This document shows, piece by piece, positions 45,691 through 54,848 of a DNA stretch of 64,000 nt. Position 1 is the stretch's first letter; every line of letters starts with the position of its first letter. A program made the position numbers and the translations under genes. Below the pieces are notes generated by a model. It saw only the letters and a list, made by a program, of their open reading frames with translations, searched no databases and was not told the origin of the DNA. This DNA comes from Coprinellus micaceus (taxonomy: Eukaryota > Basidiomycota > Agaricomycetes > Agaricales > Psathyrellaceae): assembly GCA_951394405.1 (NCBI GenBank), contig OX596346.1, positions 2,418,001 through 2,482,000 of the forward strand, given 5' to 3'.

Positions 45691-46538
45691 CTACAAGTTA
45701 GACGCATACGCGATGAAGGCTCTCTCAATCTGCTGGCACCCATCCTGCACAGGGACAAGCTCTTCCTGCAATCTCTGAAAAGACATCAATCCCTTGAACC
45801 GTTCGACTCAACAAGTCATGCTAACCTTGACAATGTCCTTCCAGTTCGGACCTGTGGCACTCTCGAGTACCTGAATGACCCTGTTGCTCTCTTCGGGGAG
45901 CTACGCACTTCGTCAGAAAATGGCTTCGGAACCGCGCGAGGAACCCACCAATGCCTCGATCTTCTTGAACTCGTCCTTGAGACCGGCGATGCTGTCCAGG
46001 TCAAACCGGTTGGATGGATAGTCTTCCTGCAGAACCGTTAACATTGGGACTTGTAAAACGAAGCTGACGCACAGTTAGGAAGGATTTGAACTCGGTCACC
46101 ACGTCCTGGCGGTCTTGTTCAGTCTGGATGTCTGACACCATGGACAAGAACACCTGGTTGAATCCTGAAAGGAACGACGTCAGCTTCCCCCACATGTCCT
46201 CAGAAGAAAAACTGTTACTGACGCCTACACCAGCCAGCGATAGAGGAGGCGGCGTCCCGGGATCGGAGCAACACCTCCACCCATCGCTGCAGGTTAAAAT
46301 CGATGAGCATCTTGATCTCTTGTGTAGGTGAATGGGCGCTACTCACATCATTGAACGATCCAGTGTCTGTCTTGAGACCTGAAACAATTTGGAAACGGTT
46401 ATAATGGCTGTTCACAAGGCCCTCCGCCTGCCGCTTGATACCGCCAACGGTTTCGTCGACGGAGATGGACTCCCTGGAGAGACTGTTGATGGTGTCGACG
46501 AATGGGCCTGGGTTTGCGATGGGAGATGGGGACGACAT
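45691..46538 (-). CDS. Shortened member of the helical toxin-like family (gene E)
   Basis: Multi-exon minus-strand gene, ATG 46538, stop 45691-45693, about 215 residues. It matches the N-terminal half of genes A-D: a helical start MSSPSPIANPGPF, an LQRWVEVLLRSRDAASSIAG segment, GFNQVFLSMVSDIQTEQDRQD and TEFKSFL. It then departs: LKDEFKKIEAL and a short C-terminal helix (DGCQQIERAFIAYASNL) replace the microexon, membrane hairpin and C-terminal half. The hairpin is therefore absent. It may be a truncated pseudogene with an intact frame, or a true short partner (in two-component alpha-toxins the partners differ in hairpin content). It is head-to-head with gene D, 503 bp apart. Immunity or antagonist function would be a guess. 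Confidence 0.6.
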
Positions 46539-47041
46539 TGTGCTTCTGAAATCGGGGTGTTAGACTGAGGAATCTTGGGCCGGGTGAGTATCGCGTTTAT
46601 ATACGCATGTACATCCCAGCTCACCCCTATCCCGTTCGCTTGACAGATGAACTGACCCGAGTTGGTTCAGAAGCCAAGGACTCGTGGCAAGAGCAAGTTC
46701 ATGTCACCATCGGTCCCATGATTCTCGCCAAACGGGAACGTGTCGATCCAACCGGCGATCGTCTTTGGCCGGTCTCATGTTCTCTTCCAAGGTGAGCCCA
46801 AAGTGGGCGACTTGTACGTCTTCATTTCCACTTCTCTTCGTTTCCGCTCTTCGCCCCAGATTTTCTTTGTGGAATTCCAAGTCTAGAACTCGCTTGTAAA
46901 CGGACGGGAAGTCATGTGTGAACGCCATAGGGGTCACTCAGACGTCTCCCTGAATAATACGACTCCAACCAGTACCCACTATATATTCCTGAACGTCCCT
47001 ACGCATCTGAACAACAAAACACCATCCTCTCACAAGCACTC
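46539..47041. promoter_or_regulatory. Bidirectional promoter of genes E and D
   Basis: About 500 bp between divergent starts. TATA-like motifs lie near each end: minus-strand CGTATATAAA at 46596-46603 for E and TATATATT at 46980-46987 for D. Short open frames within it overlap antisense and are not accepted as genes. Confidence 0.5.
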
Positions 47042-48579
47042 ATGGCCACAGCCGCAGTCTTACCTCCCCCCGCCTCTGACCCCCTCCTCGCACAGTGGCG
47101 AGGGCTGAACGATGACGAAGCCACTCAATTCGTCAACGATGCCATCGCCCTCCTGAGCGATAGCGCCATGGTCGCCCAGTTCGAGAAGAACGTCGGCGAG
47201 GTTGGCACTTGGGCAAACGAGGTCGACGCCGCTTTCGACCGCGTGACCAGGACTTTCGTTCAGGTTGTCAATGATTATGGAAACCACTTTCCCGCCCTGT
47301 CGGGGTTCCTCGCCGAATGGAGGGGTTATAACTCGGTTGGTTGGAGTTTCTCGAGTATTGCATGCGGACAACTAATGTACTGTGTCCTATCTAGCGATGG
47401 ATAAGCGCGTTGCTCCTCTCTCGCGACGTTGCGTCTAAGCATGTCACTATCCTCAGGCGTACGTTGGGCCCATTGATATTCAGCCAGGTACTCAGTCTTT
47501 TCTAGGCTTCGAGCGAGTCTTCTTGGACATGGTTCTACACATTGTAACTGAGCAGGATCGCCTCGACGTTATCGTGGAGCTCGAGGAGTTCATTGTTAGC
47601 CGTTTTCGCATCCCTATATCTTCGACGTGACTCACCCTCTTTCTTAGAACGAGGAGCACGACACCTCCGACGAGATGTCTCGCATCTTCCTCGAATTGAA
47701 GCGTGACATCGACGCATTCTCCGCCAAGCTCGACAGGTACGTCGAGGAAACGGGTACCGAGCTCGATGCGGCGGCGAGGGCCCTCCAGCCCGTCATTCGA
47801 CGCCTTCAGGACGAGATCTCGGTGTAAGTTTCGCGTTCTTAATCCGCCGTTACCCGCTGTCGCTGACGGATTGCGTAACTAGTCTGGACAAGCAAATCAA
47901 CGATACGAGGATTGCCCTCGCAGTCAGTGGTGGGTTACTGAACGTACGTGTCGGATGGACTCTGCGATTGCGAGTTCCCACTCACGCCCGTGCACAGGTC
48001 ATTGGGCTCATTGTCGCTGGCTCGATGCTCGCGTCGTACCAGAACCAGCGTAACGGTGAGCTCATATAAATTTATCCCAATAATATACAGGATGCGGACT
48101 GACGAGGTGTTTATCCAGCCAAGAACACGGAACTCGAGGGCAAGGTGCGAGAACTAGCTGACATCAACCGAAGGCAGCAAGCGCTCGCCTACCTCCAAAC
48201 CGACTTTGCTGGCCTTAAGCCCGACTTCAACCTGATCTGTGAAAGGCTCCTGGGCTTTGCTCAGATATGGGCCTCTGTAAGTGGCTTCCGCCCCATTCAT
48301 ACCTGTCAGTTCTGACGAGCTTCCTCTCACACAGGTTCGAAGCCAGAGCGTCCAGTTCCGAGACCACATCAAAGGAGGCTTAGGTGCTGCCACGAACATG
48401 GTAGGCTGACTCTATTCCAATTGATCGGCAGAGACTAAAGATCTCTCTAGAGGTTCAGAAGGGAAGTCCAGCTCGCGCAGGATACCTGTGTGCCTCTGCG
48501 AACGGGTTTGGAAATCTACGCACAGAACCTTGGTCGCCGGCTTGCCTCCAAGGGCGATGAGATAAAGGACACTCCTTGA
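47042..48579 (+). CDS. Putative ClyA/HBL/xenorhabdolysin-type helical protein D
   Basis: About nine exons, ATG 47042, stop 48577-48579, about 350 residues. Exon 1 carries WANEVDAAFDRVTRTF and WRGYNS; then RWISALLLSRDVA, RFERVFLDMVLHIVTEQDR, SDEMSRIFLELKRDIDAF and a hydrophobic pair TRIALAVSGGLLN / VIGLIVAGSMLASYQNQR. The C-terminal half reads YLQTDFAGLKPDFNLICERL and FAQIWAS-VRSQSVQF, ending in RFRREVQLAQDT plus a tail. The microexon found in A, B and C is here fused to the hairpin exon (intron lost). Architecture as for gene C; no signal peptide. It heads the left copy of the 49-57 kb duplicated module. Membrane activity is inferred only from the hairpin and the helical fold. Confidence 0.7.
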
Positions 48580-49088
48580 AGTTGAATGGTGCGCTGGAAC
48601 ACGCCATACGAATGAAGAACGCAATTGAAACGCCCGAGCTGAGAGTGTTGGAGCTCAAACATCCGTTCCGTCCATGACCCCTGTGTAAACTCCTTTGTAA
48701 TTGTATGTCCCGAAAGCCTCTGTCTTCTTGCTCGCGGATGCGATACCTTCTCCTCGATTGATAACGTTGCGTATCATATTGTAGGCCCCCGTTGTGACCG
48801 AGGCTCACTTCAAGGCACTCTCACAACGTCGAATTTTTCACCCGTTGGGCCGCTGGTAGTACCATACTACCAGCGCCTATTTCGGTGGAATGAACGCGGG
48901 AATTTGAATGTTCGGGGATTGAACCTCCTGATTTCTGAACGTAAACAACCTTTTTTTCCAGCAGTCCTTGACTACGACACGCGCTGCGACACGCCTCCCC
49001 ACCTACCAGTCCAGTTCACGGTCAAATTCGTGCGCGACCCCACCCACCAGGTCCTCACCTGGCCACACCGCGTCGATAACTGCCGACC
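48580..49088. other. Intergenic with small perfect hairpin
   Basis: 3' region of gene D and promoter of the F-box-like gene. Contains a perfect 10-bp inverted repeat at 48851-48875. Parts of 48800-48930 resemble 52220-52320, in line with the module duplication. Confidence 0.55.
48851..48875. repeat. Perfect 10-bp hairpin
   Basis: CGCTGGTAGT and its reverse complement flank a 5-base loop (ACCAT). It lies about 270 bp after the stop of gene D, so it could be a 3' UTR structure or chance. Confidence 0.6.
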
Positions 49089-51077
49089 ATGACCCCAGCC
49101 ACCCGTGCTTGCGCAATTCCCGAGGTCGTATCCGTGATTTGCGAGTGCATTGCTGAGAACGCGCTTTCGAAGTCCGAAGTATCAGCACAATGCACTACTG
49201 GGGTGCCCGTCGGTCGTCGGGAGTGGAGAGGTGCTCTCGCGAATCTCATAGTTGTCGACAAGGCGTTCCACGACGCGTACGTGCCTCACTTGTGGGGCAC
49301 GCTGCACGGTCTTGTCCCTCTTCTGCTGCTACTGGGTGCAGAGAAGGTATTAAATCGTGACGGCCCTCCGACCTTAGTGCGTGCTAAGACCCTCTCGATC
49401 GTGCCCTGTTTCCCTTACTGATGCCTCTCATCTCAGCGGCTTCAAGCAGATAGCATCGCGAAGAAGCCATGGCGCCGCTTCCGCCATTACTCCTCCTACG
49501 TCAGGTCTTTGATACTTGGTCCGAGGGACCAGGAGCCGCTAGATCCTTCTTCCATGGCTTATTTTTCGTTCGGGCTAGCGAAGGCGCAAGCTGGTGTGTT
49601 CGAAAACCTCGAGTTGGTTCATCTCAACTCGGACGACGGATTTTCCGTTTACCTCGCGACGGCGCTCCTGTGCGAGGGGAAGAAATTACACCTCGAACTT
49701 GGACCCCTGCTTCACCACACCGATGCCGCGATACTCTACGCGTCCTGCGGGTCCCTCACAAGTCTCCGGATTGACCATGTCGTGTCGTCCAGGCCGTTGC
49801 TTGCCGTCGCGACACTTTTCAAACTTCAGTCCCTGAGTTTGACCATCCATGGCAGCGCTACCGCAACCCTTGTGGACTCAATAGCAGGCCTTCACTACTT
49901 GAAGGAGCTCACAATCTCCCAATCTGCCCTCAAGCCGGAGGCGGGTTCCCATCCCTCTTCGACCGATGGCGGACCTGACAGGGTGACAACCCTGCAACGC
50001 CTTAACCTTCCCCATTTGCGCTCGCTTTCCATCGACGGTCACCTCACCATGCAAACCCGCTTTAAACCTGTCCTCAAGTCCATCACCTCGCTCGAGAATC
50101 TGCGACTAATAATTGCACCGAAAAAGCTCGCCATCCTTATACCGTCGCTCATCGAGCATTATGCATCCCGTAACCCAGGGCTCCTCTCGTTGAATGTGAA
50201 GGTCACGGCCCAAGCCCAAGCCACCCCCGCCGAGCGCCTTGAGGAGCACAGACGCTCTGACGAAGGGAAACTCAACAAATTCCTCCTCTCGCTATCCAGC
50301 TTGACCAGTCTCAGGCATTTTTGCGTGGTCAACGTCCCATTCTTCGATACGACCATTATTGGCCGCGTCGTGGAAGCCCTGGAGTCACTCCACAAGCTTC
50401 GCACTTTCCAATTCCTACCAGTCCCTGTGACTTCGGCTCTGGGGGATACGCTTCTCCCCGGGGACCTGCCTTTACTCGACCAGCTGGCCCAGGGGTGCGC
50501 TGAGCTTCGATACCTCGAGACGTCAATTCATGTTGGGGGCGCCCCAATCGCGGAGCCGAGGAAATGGTTAGTGGAGCACCCGTTGGAGAAGATCCTCATC
50601 CTCCCAAACGGACAGCCTCCAGTACCTTTCGTCGACAAGATCAGAGTGGCGGCATTCATTGAAGTGACCTTTCCTCGTCTGAAGGAAGTGTCCGTTCCGA
50701 CTCAACACAGTGAAAACGAGGCCGGGAGTGAGCTGTGGAGCAATATTCAGGACCTCGTCACAGTACGCCAAAACGTGAGGGCCGAGGTGCTTCGAAAGGC
50801 CAAGTCAAGCTGTACATTGTTGTCCTGCGAGGAGGTGAATGAGTTAGCCCTCGGTCCAGGTCGGAAAGAAGGGGTGTCCTCGAGCGGCATTCCGGAGATC
50901 GCTGTCCTTGCCGAACCGTACGACAGCGATGACTCAGGTGTTGTACCGGGCGAAGAAAGGGAAGAGCAAATTGACGAGCTCGAAGACGACGCGCCCAAGC
51001 AGGTTGCTAAACCTGGTAAGCGTCGTAAGGACCCGGGGGAGACTCGGAAAGGGTCCACGAAGAAGATGAAGACATAG
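49089..51077 (+). CDS. F-box-like / LRR-like protein, module copy 1
   Basis: Two exons (49089-49376, 49437-51077), about 640 residues. The N-terminus, with IPEVVSVICECIAENAL, ANLIVVDKAFHDAYVPHLWG and LVPLLLLLGAEK, is the agaricomycete F-box-like pattern (I-P-E-x-x, then a V-x-K-x-F/W-HLW block). The body is a series of leucine-rich beta-alpha units (LTSLRIDHVV, LKELTISQSA, LRSLSIDGHL). The C-terminus is acidic (EEREEQIDELEDD) then strongly basic (GKRRKDPGETRKGSTKKMKT). A role as an SCF adaptor is inferred from family. A diverged copy lies at 52404-54481; the 3' flanks of the two are clearly homologous, showing a shared tandem duplication. Confidence 0.75.
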
Positions 51078-51318
51078 GATTGACGAAAGCATGGACATTT
51101 TGATTTGCATAGACGGTAGTATACTCGCCTTCTGTGCGATGGACTACTCTCACCTGGACTGGATGCTTCATTAGACGATACCCCGTACGCATACCCACAA
51201 CTGGATATTTCTACCTTAGATTGGCACCAATTCTTGCATGTTAATACCTCACTATCTTGTATGTACATACACTCGTTTACTGCTCATACTCAAGCAATAA
51301 TTCGCCAGCGTTTCATGT
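51078..51318. other. 3' region of the F-box-like gene (duplicated)
   Basis: About 240 bp clearly similar to 54482-54714, including the blocks GATTGGCACCA and TTCGCCAGCGTTTCATGTTC. Confidence 0.65.
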
Positions 51319-51640
51319 TCTATCGAGACCGACGAAGACGTTGAAAGGAGATGGGCGTGGCTGCGCTAATTGTGGCACTGGCGACTGCGCGCCTCTTGAC
51401 GTTGAACGGTGTTCTCCCCAATGACTGGCTTCGCTGGCCTGCATACGACCCTTTCTGCGGTAGACGAGATATGTAGTAGAATAGGGAATCAAACGCTGGG
51501 CCATTGGCACTGGCAGGACGAAGCACGACGAGCGGAAGGTCAATAGGCGTGGCTGTGCTATGAGTGGACGCGATGGACGTTGAACTTTGAACGTTGTCCT
51601 CATCCCCCATGGCCGGCTACCTTGGCCTACCTCAGAGAAC
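51319..51640 (+). pseudogene. Remnant 5' end(s) of a duplicated sucrose transporter
   Basis: Sequence nearly identical to the promoter and start of the transporter gene at 54849: the run TCTATCGAGA, GGCGTGGCTG.GCTAATTGTGG, GACTGCGCGCCTCTTGACGT and CCCCAATGACTGGCTTCGCTG recur at 51319-51440 (compare 54715-54860). Downstream the frame hits stops quickly and no transporter exons follow. A second, more diverged piece (about 51540-51640) repeats the same promoter text again and ends in CCCATGGCCGGCTACC. The two tandem remnants probably mark a lost transporter copy. Confidence 0.7.
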
Positions 51641-52403
51641 TATGACCCCATGGGGGCCATCCAGCTGAAAACACTAGTCAATCCGGAGCGATCTAGAGAA
51701 CTGGTGAATGTCAACCAACAGGAAGTGCTGGCTTATTGGCGAACCGGCTTCAACCTCATTCACCGAAGACTCCAAGAATCTCGATTCTGAGGGGATGCGG
51801 TTTTTTGGGGTGAATATAAGCTCATAATTTCGGTTGTTGCTGAAGAATTGTTTGTACCGAATAGCGCTAGCGCCCTAGAAGGTCTGGTTCCGCGACCGCA
51901 ATAACTGAAGGCCAGGCATTACCACAGGTGGATCCTGCATGGCAATCGACTGGCCAGCCATCTCCCCAGATGACTAGGAAGCCTAGCCCACCCAGAAATC
52001 GTGCGTCTCTGGAAAACGGGTTTGGAAAGAGGCACGCAGAACTTCCGAGCTCCCTGCAACATCCGTTGCGTATGTTCAAAATATCTATCTTGTTTCATCG
52101 TTCCGTCGAGGGAGATACAACTGATGCTCAGGCGCTCATGTACCATACATTGGGCGGACAATTCTATTCGTATCGGTAAACATATTCGAGCCCCCATCTG
52201 AACTTCCTTGTGTTTTTGCTCCCAAGCACCTCTCGCGATCTTCGATGGATCGCCTGCTGGTTCCCCTTGGCGCTAGTATTCATTGAATTATCGCGGGAAC
52301 TGTTCTGGAAATGTCCGAACATCATCCATTCAAATAGCTCTCGCTGGACATCACCGACTTTTTTCTTTCCATCTTGACCACGACGCGACGCTCGAGAAAA
52401 GGT
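51641..52403. other. Inter-module spacer with decayed helical-gene remnant
   Basis: Non-coding spacer between the two module copies. It contains the possible helical-gene remnant at about 51875-52065 and a stretch near 52220-52320 resembling the flank after gene D. Confidence 0.45.
51875..52065 (+). pseudogene. Probable remnant of a helical toxin-like gene 3' end
   Basis: GTCTGGTTCCGCGACC at about 51883 resembles GTCCAGTTCCGAGACC in gene D, and CTCTGGAAAACGGGTTTGGAAA at about 52006 resembles CTCTGCGAACGGGTTTGGAAA in its last exon, in the same order with several stops and indels. It sits just where a second copy of gene D would be in the duplicated module. Similarity is short, so confidence is limited. 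Confidence 0.4.
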
Positions 52404-54481
52404 ATGTCCTCGCTCGCGCCTGACCTCCTCAAAGCTGACATGGAGTTAGATCTTTCGGGTATCCTTCCCCCAGTCGTACCTCGTGTCTTTACCCTTCCGA
52501 CGCGTCGCAATGTCGCGTCCGCCGTGTCTATATCGCTTACCGCCTTCTATACGCGACAAACACGCATCTTCCTCGGTATCGGCTAGGAGTCGAGGCCACG
52601 AGGTCTTCGGTAACAAGGGGTTCTTACAACGCGTTGTCCGCTGTCTCGTCGACGAGGTCTTGGCCGAAGAGGAAGGGGTCTACCCAAAGGAAAGCGCGTC
52701 CCCAATACCTCAAAGCAGGTGAAAAATGCGTTCACACCTCTGATGAAGGCAAACAAAGCCGGACTGGACGCGTGCTCCACGTTTCTGTTCGAGATTCTGG
52801 ACACGATTGAACCCCTCTTATCGGTACTCGGTGCTGAAAGGACGCGAAGCTTGGATGGGACCGTTAGCTGGGTGCGTAACGAGCCGGGTACGGTTTCTCC
52901 CCAAGGCCATTGGCTGACGCCGAAGGCACTAGGCATTCAAAGGTCCTATTTCGCTGCAGCATTGGCAGCGGTTCGCGATGTATACGTCCCGCACCAAAAC
53001 CATAGTTTGCAAGCCTATCTTGGAACCCACCCTCGCCGCCTGCTGGATGAGAATTATATCGACGGCCACCAACGGCTTCAGTCCTACCCCTTGGTTCCCC
53101 GCCATGTACCGACTCTACCTTACCTTGCAAGATGATTCCGCCCTCTCATTCGCCGCCTCTCTGATTCCTCGAGCTCACGTCATAAACGTGATACCCACCA
53201 GCCCTTCCCCCTCCAATGTCACTTGCCTTGGCGTCGCTGGGTCTTTGAGGAAACTCGGAATCTACCACCCAGCGTCAACCGAAACGCTCGCCGCTATTTC
53301 GCAACTTGGACAACTCCAAGACCATTTTCTGCCTGTCGCAGCTGATATCCAGCCCGGCCTCCTTTTGAGCACACTCGCTCATCTTCAACGCCTCGGTGCC
53401 CTCGAAATCTCTCAAACTCCTTTGGCCTCCGCCAGTTTGGAGCCCCCCTCTTCTACAGGTGTCATGTTTGATGCACTGCACTCGCCCTCGCCACCCATTG
53501 TGCTTCCTCTTCTGAGAGACCTCATCGTTAGGGCCCGCCCTGATCTTCAGCTCATAAGCATCGCTGCACACCCCTTCCCTCACGTACCTGGATATTACTA
53601 TCACGAAGCGTCAACGGCCCGCTGACACAATTTCCCTGATTTGTGGTTACTCCAGTCGGAACCAACAGTTGACCACGCTTAGAGTGAATATCCGCCCTAT
53701 GCGCCGCCCGAGGACTCGACCTTTCAAGGACCCCGAATCGCTTCACCATTACAAGTTCAACAACACCGCTTTGTTTCTCGCGTCGTTATCTAGCCTCAGT
53801 CAGCTCCAAGTGCTCTCCATTATCCATGTTCCCTTCGTCGACTCATTGATCATGAAACACATTGTGCAAACTACGCAGTCCCTCCCTTCCCTCACCCGGC
53901 TGGTATTTGCACCTGTCCCCGTCACATCATGCCTGACGGACCAAATTAGCCCCCTCACCCTCGGATCGCTCAGCACTCTCGCTGTCTGCAATCCGAACCT
54001 TTCCTACCTCGCAGTGCCCCTCGACCTTACCAATGTGCTACTTCTGGGGCCCGCCCACTGTCCGCATCACCGCCTCGAGCATTTGGATCTGCTCCCGACC
54101 AGCACCCCTCCAGCTACTCAGAACGAGAAGCTCACAATAGCCCGCCTCCTCAACACCCTACTTCCCAATGTGCGGGAGGTTCGCTATGTCACCCAGGCCG
54201 ACGAGAGCCCAGAAGAAATCTCGGCTTGGCGGGAGGTCTGCGAGCTAGTTTTCATTGTGCGTCAGGAAGCAAGGGTGTCTTTGGATGGTCTTCCCGAAGT
54301 GGCTGTTCTTCCCGACCCGTATGAGAGCGATACCAATGACGGGCCGGATGAGGAGGACCAGGAAGAAATCGATCAACTTGACGAAGAGGACGAGCTCGAT
54401 GGCGAGGCTGAACCTGATAGGGTTAGTCAAAGTGTGGCGAAAAAAGCGCCCACCAAGAAGGTGAGGTTCAGCTTGGCATAG
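52404..54481 (+). pseudogene. F-box-like / LRR-like protein, module copy 2, probably frameshifted
   Basis: Diverged copy of 49089-51077. Matching blocks: FEILDTIEPLLSVLGAER (compare LLLLLGAEK), LTLQDDSALSFAASL, FLASLSSLSQLQVLSIIHVPF (compare FLLSLSSLTSLRHFCVVNVPF) and the acidic end DPYESDTNDGPDEEDQEEID. Reading crosses at least two frames that I cannot join by clean splicing; one change near 53560-53600 looks like a single-base indel because the repeat text continues in the next frame (TYLDITITKRQRP). The start is unclear (52404 or 52510). The C-terminus differs from copy 1 (KKAPTKKVRFSLA). Either a pseudogene or a gene with an assembly error. Confidence 0.5.
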
Positions 54482-54848
54482 AAATGACGGTAGATGGAAG
54501 CACGGACACCTTGATAATGATTTGAACATAGAACTAGGCCTATACCCGCCTTAGGCTGCCTACTCTACGACGGACGTGGAACGTCATTCGACTATACCCC
54601 TTATACCTTAATAGATTGGCACCACTTCTTGCACGGTAACACGTCACTACCTTGTACTGTAGATACGCTCGTATACTGTTCATATTCACCCATTAATTCG
54701 CCAGCGTTTCATGTTCTATCGAGAACGACCCCGAGAACGACGAAGGTTGGAAGGAGATAGGGGCGTGGCTGTGCTAATTGTGGGACCGATGATGCCACGC
54801 GACTGCGCGCCTCTTGACGTTGAACGTTGAACGGTGTTCTCCTCCCCA
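54482..54848 (+). promoter_or_regulatory. Promoter of the sucrose transporter gene
   Basis: About 370 bp between the stop of the F-box-like copy and the transporter ATG. The right half (54700-54848) is the sequence duplicated at 51319-51440, so its conservation marks the functional promoter/5' leader. Confidence 0.55.

Noticed and set aside
46607..46937. Two antisense open frames between genes E and D
   Set aside because: They overlap each other in the promoter interval and lack start context or motif.
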